Part shown: positions 16,473 to 25,549 of the stretch, in pieces
Position numbering within the stretch: the stretch's first letter is position 1
Layout of the letters: every line of letters begins with the position of its first letter
Origin: Halalkalibacter oceani
GTDB lineage: Bacteria > Bacillota > Bacilli > Bacillales > Bacillaceae_D
Assembly (NCBI RefSeq): GCF_023715605.1
Contig: NZ_JAMBOL010000032.1
Coordinates: 1-37,836, forward strand
Length of the DNA: 37,836 nucleotides
Direction of reading: 5' to 3'
The notes under the pieces: generated by a model
What the model saw: only the letters and a program-made list of their open reading frames with translations
Database searches by the model: none
Told to the model about the DNA's origin: nothing
Program-made: the position numbers and the translations under genes

Positions 16473-17428
16473 TACATCTTTTTCAGCCGGATTTCGGAGA
16501 CGCGATGGCCGGCTTCTTTTTTTAGAATCAGGTCGGCACGGTGCCGCGTCGGACGAATGTTTTTCTCCAGGTTTATCCCGTTAATCGTATGCCAGACATC
16601 TGTCGCAAACTCGACCGCTTCCCTGTCCGATAAATGACGGTAGCGGTGAAAAAACGACTCGGGGTTTTGAAAGGCCGTATTGCGCAAAAGCTTAAACCGT
16701 TCAATGTACCAGGACAGAATATCACCTTCCTCGGCGTCGACATAGATCGAAAAGTCGAAGAAATCAGAGACGAAAACCTGCGGCATCCGCCGGTCTTTCT
16801 TATTTACTTGCAGCACATTGATTCCTTCGACGATCACGACATCCGGCTCTTCAATTTTCTGCACTTGATCCTCCAGCACATCATAGCTCAAGTGAGAATA
16901 AAGCGGTGCTTCAATGTAAGCGCAGCCAGATTTCAATTGATAAAGAAAATGAATTAAGCGCTTAATATCATAGCTTTCAGGAAAGCCCTTCCGCTTCATC
17001 AGCCCTCTTTCCTCCAGCACGGCATTCGGATAGAGGAAGCCGTCGGTCGTCACAAGCTCGACCTTCGGTTGATTCGGCCAGCGCGAGGCGAGAGCCTGAA
17101 TCAGCCTGGCCGTTGTGCTTTTGCCGACGGACACGCTGCCGGCGACACCGATCACAAAGGGAACTTTTTTCGTCCGGCTTTGCAAAAATGTATTCACCTG
17201 CTGGTGAAGGCTAACCGATTGGGTCATATGTAAATAGAGGAGCTGTGACAATGGAAGGTAAATCTCAGATACCTCTTCAGCGGAAATTGTATCATAAATG
17301 CCTTCAAGCTCCATCCGCTCATGCGGGGAAAGAAGATGATCCGTTTTACCTTTGGAAAGCTTCGCCCACTCTGCCCGGCTAAACGTCGTGTACGCCGATA
17401 AGGGGGGCGTTTTTTTAATAGTAACCAT
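16472..17428 (-). CDS. coaA: type I pantothenate kinase
   Basis: A 318-residue CoaA: it phosphorylates pantothenate with ATP, the first step of coenzyme A synthesis. The P-loop [12 protein letters not shown] lies at residues 94-105, followed by the family motifs [19 protein letters not shown] and the C-terminal block with [10 protein letters not shown]-like [13 protein letters not shown]. Length matches the family. AAAGGAG precedes the ATG. It is a single gene, divergent from topB. Confidence 0.95.
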   Translation of the reverse strand: MVTIKKTPPLSAYTTFSRAEWAKLSKGKTDHLLSPHERMELEGIYDTISAEEVSEIYLPLSQLLYLHMTQSVSLHQQVNTFLQSRTKKVPFVIGVAGSVSVGKSTTARLIQALASRWPNQPKVELVTTDGFLYPNAVLEERGLMKRKGFPESYDIKRLIHFLYQLKSGCAYIEAPLYSHLSYDVLEDQVQKIEEPDVVIVEGINVLQVNKKDRRMPQVFVSDFFDFSIYVDAEEGDILSWYIERFKLLRNTAFQNPESFFHRYRHLSDREAVEFATDVWHTINGINLEKNIRPTRHRADLILKKEAGHRVSEIRLKKM

Positions 17429-17572
17429 GTTGTTTCTCCTTTTTCGTCAGGTTATCCTCACACGTAAACAGGATTCGTTACATAGCAGCATGTTGAACGA
17501 CAAGATCTTTTAACGTAAAAGCATGCTCTTATAAGATATAATGAAAGTGATGAGGAAGCAAGGAGGATCGTC

Positions 17573-19747
17573 GTGAAAAAAGTAATTATTGCAGAAAAAC
17601 CATCCGTTGCGAAAAACATAGCGGATGCCTTACAAATAAAAGGAAAAAAGGATGGCTATTATGAAGGGCCGCAATATGTGATCACCTGGGCGTTCGGCCA
17701 TCTGCTCCAATTATATGATGTGAAAGATTATGACGAACGGCTGGCGAAATGGAAGCTCGACCATTTTCCTTTTATTCCCGAGCGGTTCCGTTACAAGGTG
17801 AAAGGCGATGCGCGGAAAAAGGGCAAGGAGGATCTAAACGCGAAAAAGCAGCTTAAGCTGATCCGTAGTTTGTTTTCGCGTCCGGATGTCGACGGGATTA
17901 TTTCGGCATGCGACTATGACCGCGAAGGACAGATCATCGGCGACACGATTATTCAGACGAGCAATGTCACCAAGCCGGTGTACCGTCTCCTGTTAAATGA
18001 ATGGACGCCCGATGCTGTCGTGAAAGGACTCGCTGGCATCAAATCCAACGAGGAGATGAAGCCGCTGCAGGACGCGGGCGTCAGCAGGCAGTGGGCTGAC
18101 TGGGTGATCGGGATTAATCTGACGACGGTCACGACGTTGAAATATCAAAAAGGGAGCGGAAGCCCGCTCAATATCGGCCGGGTGCTGATGCCGACGTTAA
18201 AGCTGATCTATGATCGTGATAAAGCGATTGAAACGTTCGTGCCGGAGCGGTATTACACGTTGTCCGCTTTGTTCCAAACGGAGAACGGCGAGCAGTATGA
18301 AGGCGTATATGCGGAGGAAGGAAACGAGAAATTCAAGGAGAAAGAGCAGCTTGAACAGATCGCCGCCTCCCTCTCTGATGAAGCGATCGTCGTCGATAAG
18401 CAGGTCGAGGAAAAAAGAAGCTTTCCGCCGTATTTGTTCAACCTTTCAAACCTGCAAGGACATATCACCAGCAAATACAAAGGCTGGACTGCCGACAAAG
18501 TATTAAAGGTCGCCCAGTCTCTCTATGAGAAAAAATCAATTACCTATCCGCGGACGGCCAGTGTCGTGCTCGATGACAGCTTAGTGGGCCGGGCCCGTAA
18601 AGTGCTGGAGCTAGTCAAAAAAGAGTTGCCGTACGAGGATGAAGTTGTTTTTAAGAAGACAAAACGGATTTTCGATAGCGCGCGCGTTGACAGCCATAGC
18701 GCGATCATTCCGACTTACCTCTTGCCGAAGCGGCTGACAAAGGATGAGGAGCTTGTTTATCGGGCGATCAAAAACCGCTTTATTATGCAATTTATGCCGC
18801 CTGCGGTTCATGAAGAAACGAAGCTGACGACGAAGGTGAATGGTGCCCTGATTAAAGGGCTGTTTCATACAACAGGCAGGGTTCAGCTTGTGGAAGGATG
18901 GAAAAAGGTCGAGCAGATCGCGACGAAGGAAGTGCTGCTCCCATTCGTGACAAAGGGGGAAACGGTCAGCCTGGCGGAGAAAGAGGTCCATTCCCACGTG
19001 ACGAAGCCGCCGCGTCCCCATACGGAGAAAACGTTGCTTCATGTGATGGAAACATGCGGCAAAGGACAGGAGGAAGAGAAATCCGAAGAGCTGATGGCCA
19101 CAATTTTAAGCGGCTACAGCATTGGCACGCCGGCAACGCGCGCGGAAACAATCAAGAAGTTGAAGGATATCGGCTACATTACAGCCGAGCAAAAGAACTT
19201 ACAATGTACGGAGCTTGGCAGAAAGCTCGTTGAAACATTCCCGGTTCAGGAGCTGTTTGATCTTGAATTTACCGGCAGGCTGGAAAAGGCGCTCAGCGAT
19301 ATTGAAAAGCAAAAGGTCGGGAAAGATCAGTTCCTCTCGTTTATTTATTCGTTTACGACGAAATCCGTCAACACGATTAAGCAGGAGCAGGAAGTATTGC
19401 TGCGCGAAGTGAAGAGGCAGCAGCGGAACAATGAAGTACTCGGCCCATGTCCGGTATGCGGACACAACGTGATAGAAGGGCAAAAAGGGTTCGGCTGCAG
19501 CAATTGGAAAAACGGCTGCAAATTTGTCATCTGGAAAAATGACCGCTATTTAGCGGCGATGAAAAAGAAGCCGACCAAAACAATGGTCAAGCAGCTTCTC
19601 AAACAGGGAAGCGCGGTCGTCAAAGGGCTGAAAAGCAAAAAAGGCCAGACGTTTTCCGCCCGCCTGCGCTATGAAAAAAATGAGGAAAATGATTATTACA
19701 GCTGGAAGATGGAATTCGCCGAGCGGCCTCAGCGGTCACCACGATAG
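17573..19747 (+). CDS. topB: DNA topoisomerase III
   Basis: A 724-residue type IA topoisomerase that decatenates DNA by single-strand passage. The TOPRIM domain shows Glu8 (IIAEKPSVA) and DYDREGQ (Asp114, Asp116, Glu118). The active-site tyrosine is Tyr325 in SITYPRTAS. Near the C-terminus a four-cysteine zinc-ribbon reads CPVCGH...GFGCSNW...GCKF. The length is close to B. subtilis TopB (727, from memory). A GTG start has AAGGAGG 6 bases upstream, and a TATAAT lies at 17537-17542 with no good -35. Confidence 0.96.
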   Translation: MKKVIIAEKPSVAKNIADALQIKGKKDGYYEGPQYVITWAFGHLLQLYDVKDYDERLAKWKLDHFPFIPERFRYKVKGDARKKGKEDLNAKKQLKLIRSLFSRPDVDGIISACDYDREGQIIGDTIIQTSNVTKPVYRLLLNEWTPDAVVKGLAGIKSNEEMKPLQDAGVSRQWADWVIGINLTTVTTLKYQKGSGSPLNIGRVLMPTLKLIYDRDKAIETFVPERYYTLSALFQTENGEQYEGVYAEEGNEKFKEKEQLEQIAASLSDEAIVVDKQVEEKRSFPPYLFNLSNLQGHITSKYKGWTADKVLKVAQSLYEKKSITYPRTASVVLDDSLVGRARKVLELVKKELPYEDEVVFKKTKRIFDSARVDSHSAIIPTYLLPKRLTKDEELVYRAIKNRFIMQFMPPAVHEETKLTTKVNGALIKGLFHTTGRVQLVEGWKKVEQIATKEVLLPFVTKGETVSLAEKEVHSHVTKPPRPHTEKTLLHVMETCGKGQEEEKSEELMATILSGYSIGTPATRAETIKKLKDIGYITAEQKNLQCTELGRKLVETFPVQELFDLEFTGRLEKALSDIEKQKVGKDQFLSFIYSFTTKSVNTIKQEQEVLLREVKRQQRNNEVLGPCPVCGHNVIEGQKGFGCSNWKNGCKFVIWKNDRYLAAMKKKPTKTMVKQLLKQGSAVVKGLKSKKGQTFSARLRYEKNEENDYYSWKMEFAERPQRSPR

Positions 19748-19847
19748 GCAGGAAAGCCGTCATTTCTATGATCCTTGAAACTTTTTCTATTTTATTAACG
19801 TATAATGAGAATATGTGAAACGATGAGAGAGGAAAGAGGGGAACCGG

Positions 19848-22397
19848 ATGAAGGAGAAACGATGGCTGGGTGCGCTGGCAGCGGTGATGTTGCTTTTGCT
19901 GCCGACCAGTGTCAGTGCTGCTGTTACGGTTGACGATCAAGGGGAGTTTTTCTCAGCTGAAGAGGTTGAAAAGCTGGAAACAGAATACAATGAAACGGAA
20001 TTTGATTATTATGTCAGGACCATACCAAGTTTGAGCGGAGAATCAATTGGGGAAGCCTCCGAGACTCTTTTTGAGGACGTAAAGGGCGATGGGTTTGACG
20101 CCGCGATCCTGATAGCTGTCGAGGAAAGTGAGATTCATATGAATGTCGGTCCCGGCACGGCGATTGATCGGGCGATTGCCCAGCTGTCAAATTCGGATCC
20201 GTTCGGGAGATTACTAGACGAGACCTTCGTCCAGGCCGCGGGTGATGGCCGCTTTGGCGATGGAATTGCTGACCTCGTTCTGAAAGTCGAAGAGCTTGGC
20301 AGTGTAGAGCCGGATGCAGAGGACAGTTCAGCCGAAGACTTGGCAGCGGTCCCGTCTGCGCCGGTCGCACCGGGAAATCCGAATTCTACTAGTCCGCTTC
20401 TCCTGTTAGCATTCTTGATTTTAGCCGTGTTAGCGGCGCGAATCGTCTATTTGCTCGGTCAGGTAAAGAAGGTCGCCAAACGGCTAGAGGCGCTCGTTCA
20501 ACGACAAAAAGGGCTGTTGTCTAACGTGCTTGAGCCTTATCAGCAATCATTGGAACGCAGTGAGATCAGCAAAGGCTTGACGAAGGAGCGGTTTCAGGCG
20601 CTTCATGAGCAATTGTCTATTTTATTGACAAATGCTAAAGAGCAGGAGCAAACGTTGACTGCTATGAAAGAGTCGGTAAAGAAACGGAAATATGCCATTG
20701 CTTTTAAACAGATTGGCTCGTTTGCGATCTTCTCCGGCAAACAGGGAAAGACGACGAGCTTAGGAAAGCTGGAACAGGAAGCTTCACGCTTTGAAAAAGG
20801 AAGTAAAGAACAGGAAACGATGTTAGCCGGGCTGAAAGACGAGCTTGAACAGTTAACGGCAAAGGAGCTTGAAACATCGCGGGAAATCAAAGCCTTACAG
20901 GAGGCAGCAACACAGGCTGAGACGAAGCTGGAACAACTGCAGCAGGAAACAGAGCTTGCCTTTCCGGCGATGAAGCAGCACATCGATCAAGCTCTGCTTC
21001 TTCTTAATCAGGCCGTTCAGCTTGATGATGCGTTTGATTTTGCCGCTGCCAGTGAGCTGCTGCCGAACCTGAAGCCGAAATGGCAGGAAATCGCCTCTGA
21101 TTTGGCGACGCTCGAAGCGTTGCTGACGAGCAAAGAGACGATGACCGCTGACATTGATCAAACGGAAGAAGAGATTCGTCACTATACCGCGCGGGAAAAC
21201 CTCAAATTAGCAGATGAAGATCCATATGCGTTGCTCGATGAGGCGCGCGAACGATTTGTTACTTTCTCCGAATCGGTGGCGGAAGGCCGGGTCAGTCACG
21301 CCAAGGCAGAGCAGGCAAGAATAAGTGATTTGGCCGGGGAGGCGAAGCGGCGGGTTGAAACGCTTGTTACCTATCGCGATCAAACCGCTATTGATCATCG
21401 AAAAATAACCGATGGGATTTTGCCGTTTCAAAATCTTGAGCGGGCATTTGAGCGAGAGCTGGAGCAGCTTCGCTCATCCTATGCCGAGCATCATTGGCAT
21501 TATTTGCAGGAGCGCTTTTCACGGATGCAGGAATTGATAAGCCTTATTGAAGAAAAGCTGCCTTTGATCGCCAAGCTGATCGATCCAGATGAGCAGCAGT
21601 ATAAGCAAGGACGAGCCGAAATGAATCATCTGCTCGAGATGTTTCAATTTATTGAACAGCTGCATGCCGACTGCTTTACAGCCTACGAAGGACTTGAAGA
21701 GCAGCGGATTCGTCTTACCGACTCCATTGCTTCCTTGAAGAAAAGGCTGAGCGGCATGGAGGAGATGGCGACCCGACACCGGCTTCCGGTTCAGCGCTAT
21801 TCCTTTGAGCAATTGCGGCAGGGGATTGAACATTTGCAGGTCGATGTCGAGCAAAAGCCGCTTGATGTAACGCTCGTTGCCGGGCAATTTGCAGAGGAAC
21901 AGCAGCGGATGGAGCAGCTGGATGAACTGCTGCAAACATTGCTTCGCGATAAACAACGAGCAGAACGGGAATGGCAGGAGCTGAGATCAGCGTATCAGCA
22001 GGCTGATCGCCGTCTCGGAATTGGCTTTGGCACGGGGGCGTATCAGAACCGGTTCCGGGCGTGTGAAGGGCTGATTATCCAGTATATCAACGACGGCCAG
22101 TATGCCGAGGCGCTTAGCGAGGTGGCGATTGGCAGGCGGATCGTCGAAGAAATGAGAGAGGAAGAACGCCGGATCGCCCGTGAACGGCAAAGAAGAGCAG
22201 CACAGCAGGCGGCGAGAGCGGCAGCGCAGCGGAACCGCCATAATTCCGGAGGCGGAGGAGGATTTGGCGGCTTCGGTGGTGGTTCAAGAGGCGGGGGCAG
22301 CGGCTTCGGTGGCGGCTCGCGCGGTGGCGGTTCAAGCTTCGGATCAAGAGGCGGCGGTTCAGGCTTCGGTTCCCGAGGAGGAGGCAGAAAGTTTTAG
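19848..22397 (+). CDS. TPM-domain, single-pass, long coiled-coil membrane protein with FG/RGG tail
   Basis: An 849-residue protein: signal peptide 1-24, a TPM domain at about 28-150 (the YgcG/TPM_phosphatase type: FSAEEVEKLE, DAAILIAVEE, MNVGPGT), one transmembrane helix at 183-203, a very long helical, coiled-coil-rich region from 205 to about 790, and a 50-residue tail rich in Gly, Ser, Phe and Arg with repeated SRGGGS units. TPM proteins with Gly-rich ends are common (B. subtilis YdjH is one, next to pspA), but the large coiled-coil insert is unusual. AGAGGGG precedes the ATG. TATAAT at 19801 and TTGAAA at 19775 may form a promoter, though with a 20-base spacer. pspA is nearby at 23692. 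Function unknown; envelope stress or a septal scaffold is only a guess. Confidence 0.75.
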   Translation: MKEKRWLGALAAVMLLLLPTSVSAAVTVDDQGEFFSAEEVEKLETEYNETEFDYYVRTIPSLSGESIGEASETLFEDVKGDGFDAAILIAVEESEIHMNVGPGTAIDRAIAQLSNSDPFGRLLDETFVQAAGDGRFGDGIADLVLKVEELGSVEPDAEDSSAEDLAAVPSAPVAPGNPNSTSPLLLLAFLILAVLAARIVYLLGQVKKVAKRLEALVQRQKGLLSNVLEPYQQSLERSEISKGLTKERFQALHEQLSILLTNAKEQEQTLTAMKESVKKRKYAIAFKQIGSFAIFSGKQGKTTSLGKLEQEASRFEKGSKEQETMLAGLKDELEQLTAKELETSREIKALQEAATQAETKLEQLQQETELAFPAMKQHIDQALLLLNQAVQLDDAFDFAAASELLPNLKPKWQEIASDLATLEALLTSKETMTADIDQTEEEIRHYTARENLKLADEDPYALLDEARERFVTFSESVAEGRVSHAKAEQARISDLAGEAKRRVETLVTYRDQTAIDHRKITDGILPFQNLERAFERELEQLRSSYAEHHWHYLQERFSRMQELISLIEEKLPLIAKLIDPDEQQYKQGRAEMNHLLEMFQFIEQLHADCFTAYEGLEEQRIRLTDSIASLKKRLSGMEEMATRHRLPVQRYSFEQLRQGIEHLQVDVEQKPLDVTLVAGQFAEEQQRMEQLDELLQTLLRDKQRAEREWQELRSAYQQADRRLGIGFGTGAYQNRFRACEGLIIQYINDGQYAEALSEVAIGRRIVEEMREEERRIARERQRRAAQQAARAAAQRNRHNSGGGGGFGGFGGGSRGGGSGFGGGSRGGGSSFGSRGGGSGFGSRGGGRKF
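22242..22394 (+). repeat. degenerate repeat encoding the Gly/Ser/Phe/Arg tail
   Basis: Short GC-rich units encoding GGGSRGGGSGFG-like segments recur four to five times at the 3' end of the TPM gene. The protein repeats are closer than the DNA repeats, implying expansion followed by third-position drift. Confidence 0.65.
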
Positions 22398-22437
22398 GCA
22401 TCTGTCTCCGCTTGAAACAAAGTCAAGATATAATACG

Positions 22438-22476
22438 AAAATCGAACTTTCTAATATTTGGAAGTTCGATTTTTTA
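22438..22476 (+). terminator. terminator of the TPM gene
   Basis: AAAATCGAACTT (22438-22449) pairs with AAGTTCGATTTT (22462-22473), followed by further Ts to 22476. A textbook intrinsic terminator. Confidence 0.88.
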
Positions 22477-22610
22477 TTTACTACCACCAAGATGTGCAAT
22501 CTATGTGGCTATATCGGTAAAGTATTCCTCTTATATTGAAAGACGAAATTTCGATTGCTAAACTACTTTTTGAAACAGGGCTATTACGAGGAACGAAAGG
22601 AGGCTGCCAG

Positions 22611-23063
22611 TTGAAAATCAAACTTGACATTAGTAAGGAACGTTATGATGAAATCAAATACGCACTCGAGGAGCGAGGAATTGAAATAGATGATACGGCC
22701 GACCTGGTATTAAGTGAGGCTAACAGCTTCATTGATAATCTGACTGTGAGAGAAAAAGGAACAAATTCGCGGATCATTTTACCGGTAGAGGATATTGTTT
22801 GTATTGAATCGTTCGGTCATGCAGTTGAGGTACAAACGCAAGAAGCACTATATCAAGCTACCGACCGGTTATACCGAATTGTCAGCTTGCTTGATCCGAC
22901 AAAATTTTTGCGGATTAGTAACTCTGTTGTCATTGCAAGAAATAAGGTTAAACGCATTACCCCAACTCTTTCGTCGAAGTTTATCCTTACAATGACGAAT
23001 GGTAAACAGGTTGATGTAACAAGAAGCTATTATTACATATTTAAAGAGAATTTCGGAATATAG
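22611..23063 (+). CDS. LytTR-family DNA-binding regulator
   Basis: A 150-residue protein without a receiver domain. The C-terminal LytTR domain (about 52-148) shows IILPVEDIVCIES, LYRIVSLLDPTKFLRISNSVVIARNKVKRI and SYYYIFKE, all typical. LytTR proteins bind promoter DNA as direct-repeat readers. I chose the TTG at 22611, preceded by AAAGGAGG at 22596-22603, giving MKIKLDISKERYDEIK, over an upstream ATT/TTG-type start at 22536. It sits 13 bases before a membrane-protein gene, with which it forms an operon. The usual Firmicute partner is DUF3021; this partner is different. Confidence 0.83.
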   Translation: MKIKLDISKERYDEIKYALEERGIEIDDTADLVLSEANSFIDNLTVREKGTNSRIILPVEDIVCIESFGHAVEVQTQEALYQATDRLYRIVSLLDPTKFLRISNSVVIARNKVKRITPTLSSKFILTMTNGKQVDVTRSYYYIFKENFGI

Positions 23064-23076
23064 AGGAGGCAATGAC

Positions 23077-23604
23077 ATGGGTTTTCCTATTTATTTTCTC
23101 GCGCTGGTTGCAATCCTAATGATAGTAGCCGCTACCGTTGCTGTCTATTTTCAAGTCTATAAACGGCATATTAATAAGGCTTTAGCAGCGACCGAGGGCA
23201 AGCGTACTTCAATGGTTCCTCCAAATAAAGTCGCAATTGGTATGACGATCATCGTTTTACTTATTGGTATCTTGATTAGCTATTTTGCGGGATATGTGAA
23301 TGCCTATAAAGATTACGAAGAAGACGTGTGGGTGCTGGCACATTCTGATATCCAGACATTCTATGCAGAGGTAAAAGAAGTTGGCGAGAAATCTTTAATG
23401 GTTGATGGGATATCCCTCAATGATGAGAAATATCGGGGTGAATTTCACTATGATATATGGGAAGAAGTGAGTATCTATCGGCAGGATAATGCTATCCCGC
23501 TTTCTGATTTATCAGAAGGTGATTTGGTTTCCATCACACTATTAACCGACCGCACAGGCATTACAAATATCTTTAAAATTGAGCAATTAGCTGACAAGGA
23601 GTAG
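23077..23604 (+). CDS. two-helix membrane protein paired with the LytTR regulator
   Basis: A 175-residue protein: transmembrane helices at about 4-26 and 51-75, a positively charged loop between them (KRHINKALAATEGKR), which by the positive-inside rule is cytoplasmic, and a C-terminal domain of about 95 residues (80-175) expected outside. That domain has alternating beta strands with a LSEGDLVSITLL segment reminiscent of OB-fold/DUF3221-like exported domains. GAGGAGG precedes the ATG. The tight spacing suggests a functional pair with the regulator, perhaps as its inhibitor or sensor, as in streptococcal LytTR-membrane pairs (HdrRM, BrsRM). This is inference. Confidence 0.6.
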   Translation: MGFPIYFLALVAILMIVAATVAVYFQVYKRHINKALAATEGKRTSMVPPNKVAIGMTIIVLLIGILISYFAGYVNAYKDYEEDVWVLAHSDIQTFYAEVKEVGEKSLMVDGISLNDEKYRGEFHYDIWEEVSIYRQDNAIPLSDLSEGDLVSITLLTDRTGITNIFKIEQLADKE

Positions 23605-23646
23605 TCTTGTGTTCCGACGCCACAAGCTCGTGCGATTTCATTCATT

Positions 23647-23682
23647 GGCTGGGAAAAGGGAAAAACAACCTTGTTCCCAGCC
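23647..23682. terminator. hairpin between the LytTR operon and pspA
   Basis: GGCTGGGAA (23647-23655) pairs with TTCCCAGCC (23674-23682), with AAGG/CCTT inside. It serves two converging genes and belongs to the dispersed hairpin family described at 31438. Confidence 0.75.
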
Positions 23683-23691
23683 CCTTCTTCG

Positions 23692-24363
23692 TTAGTTTTT
23701 ATTATTTAATTTCGCTTTCAGCGCGGCGAGTTCATCATCAACAGAGCTCTTTGTATCGAGAGCCGCCAGTTCATCATCCAGCGTTTTGTTGGCGCTGCGC
23801 AATTCTTCGGACGCTTCAACTTCGGCTTCATGGCGGATCACTTTTTCTTCCATCCGGTCAAAACCGCTCTTCGCCCCAGTGCCGATGCCGGACATCGTCC
23901 GGTTGACTTTGGCGCGCGCTTTGGCGCTTTCGGAACGCGCCTTCAACGAATCTTTCTTCATGTTCATTTCGCGGAGCTCATCTTTCATTTCGCGGAGTTT
24001 GTCTTTCAGCTCTTCCGATAGTTTCGCAGCTTCATCGACTGCCTGCTTGAGCGAATCGGCGTGGGATTTCTGTTTATTCTTATCCTCCAGCACTCTTCTT
24101 GCCAGGCTTTCATCACCGGACTCAAGTGCTGTAACGGCCTGTTCCTCACGCTTGGCGACGAGTTCTGCCGCTTCGGTATATTGTTTGCTGAGCAGCTTTT
24201 CATTAGCGATTTGTTTGGCGACGGCGGCTTCAACCTCGGCAATGTCTTTTTCCATATCGAGGATAAACTGGTCAAGCATTTTTCCTGGATCCTCAGCTTT
24301 ATTGAGCAAAGCGTTCAGTTCAGAGGATACAACCGTCCGAACCCGGTTAAAAAAGCGAAACAT
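23692..24363 (-). CDS. pspA: PspA/IM30-family phage shock protein A
   Basis: A 223-residue coiled-coil protein starting MFRFFNRVRTVVSSELNALL, with the amphipathic N-terminal helix and the long PspA helices (QFILDMEKDIAEVEAAV, RVLEDKNKQK). PspA oligomers line and stabilise damaged membranes. The ATG at 24363 has GGAGGGG upstream; a longer in-frame reading from 24396 would add 11 residues not typical of the family. A perfect sigma-W-type promoter lies 69-96 bases upstream, as for the B. subtilis pspA (ydjF) operon. Here pspA is monocistronic, without ydjG-ydjI, though a TPM-domain gene like ydjH lies 1.3 kb away. Confidence 0.93.
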   Translation of the reverse strand: MFRFFNRVRTVVSSELNALLNKAEDPGKMLDQFILDMEKDIAEVEAAVAKQIANEKLLSKQYTEAAELVAKREEQAVTALESGDESLARRVLEDKNKQKSHADSLKQAVDEAAKLSEELKDKLREMKDELREMNMKKDSLKARSESAKARAKVNRTMSGIGTGAKSGFDRMEEKVIRHEAEVEASEELRSANKTLDDELAALDTKSSVDDELAALKAKLNNKN

Positions 24364-24431
24364 GGGCAACCCCTCCATATAATAAGTGTGAAGCAACGAT
24401 ACGGTAAAAACAACGTTGTATTCTTTTATTA

Positions 24432-24459
24432 TATACGAGAAAAGAAGCGTCTGGTTTCA
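24432..24459 (-). promoter_or_regulatory. sigma-W promoter of pspA
   Basis: On the minus strand, TGAAAC (24459-24454), exactly 16 bases, then CGTATA (24437-24432). This is the extracytoplasmic-function sigma-W consensus (TGAAAC N16 CGTA). Sigma-W answers envelope stress in bacilli. Confidence 0.9.
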
Positions 24460-24586
24460 CAATAAGGCAAAAGGAAGAAACAATTTACATAGAGGAGAGC
24501 AAAAGTCAGAAATTTCGATAAAAAGTGACTCGCGTGTTGTCGAAATGATACAATAAATAGAATGAAGAGATGAGGAGGAAAAACAG

Positions 24587-25549
24587 ATGGGAGAGCGTGA
24601 TTTTTCAGAGCAGAGGCTGGAACTGCTCTGGCAGGAAGTCGCAAAGGTCGTCATTGGCCGGAGCAGGGAGTGTCGGCTTATGCTGACAGCTCTGCTGACG
24701 GAAGGACATGTGTTAATTGAAGATATGCCGGGAACCGGAAAGACGACGATGGTCAAGGCGTTTGCGAAAGGGCTTGATTGTCAGTTTACCCGTATCCAAT
24801 GTACCCCGGATCTGTTGCCGTCGGATATTGTCGGAGGGTCGATTTTTAATCCGAAGACAAATGAATTTTATTTGCGCAAAGGTCCGGTTTTTACCAATAT
24901 TCTGCTCGTTGACGAGATTAACCGCTCATTACCGCGGACGCAGTCCAGCTTGCTGGAAAGCATGGAGGAAAAGCAAGTAACGATAGAAGGGGTAACCCAT
25001 CCTCTCCCGGCTCCGTTTATCGTATTGGCGACGCAAAATCCGGTTGATATGGAGGGGACGTTCCCATTACCTGAGGCGCAGCTTGACCGTTTTTTAATGA
25101 AGCTGACGTTAGGCTATCCGTCAGCGGAGGAAGAAGAGCAAATGCTGGCACAGGTCGGAGATGAAGTTCCGTTTGCCGAGATCAACAGCGTTTTCAGCCC
25201 GGAGGAGATTGCTGGCTTGCAGCTTGCTTGCCGCCAGGTCGAGGTGCATGAAGCGATACGCGAATATATTACGGCTCTTGCTCAAAAAACCCGGCAGCAT
25301 CCGCTCGTATCAGTCGGCGTCAGCCCGCGGGCGAGTAAAGCGCTATATAAAGCAGCGAAGACTTGGGCTTTTCTTCACGGACGCCGCTATGTCACGCTTG
25401 ATGATGTGAAAGCTTTGATCGTGCCAGTCTGGAATCATCGTCTCATTCTGACAACCGAAGCCCGCATGAACGACCGTAAGCAGGATGACATTTTGGAGGA
25501 ATTATTGAAAGAGGTTGCTATTCCTGAGGAACAGGTGATCCGGACATGA
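24587..25549 (+). CDS. MoxR-family AAA+ ATPase (YeaC-like)
   Basis: A 320-residue AAA+ protein of the MoxR/RavA-like group, probably a chaperone-like assembly factor. Walker A is MPGTGKTT (residues 47-54), Walker B LLVDEINR (106-113), and the sensor 1 region reads VLATQNPVDMEGTFPLPEAQLDRF. GAGGAGG precedes the ATG. It overlaps the next gene by four bases (ATGA), so the two are translationally coupled. MoxR-DUF58-transglutaminase operons are widespread; B. subtilis has yeaC-yeaD-yebA. Confidence 0.93.
   Translation: MGERDFSEQRLELLWQEVAKVVIGRSRECRLMLTALLTEGHVLIEDMPGTGKTTMVKAFAKGLDCQFTRIQCTPDLLPSDIVGGSIFNPKTNEFYLRKGPVFTNILLVDEINRSLPRTQSSLLESMEEKQVTIEGVTHPLPAPFIVLATQNPVDMEGTFPLPEAQLDRFLMKLTLGYPSAEEEEQMLAQVGDEVPFAEINSVFSPEEIAGLQLACRQVEVHEAIREYITALAQKTRQHPLVSVGVSPRASKALYKAAKTWAFLHGRRYVTLDDVKALIVPVWNHRLILTTEARMNDRKQDDILEELLKEVAIPEEQVIRT

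Noticed and set aside
19775-19806. Standard sigma-A promoter for the TPM gene
   Set aside because: TTGAAA and TATAAT are 20 bases apart, too far for a confident call, so it is only mentioned in the gene entry.
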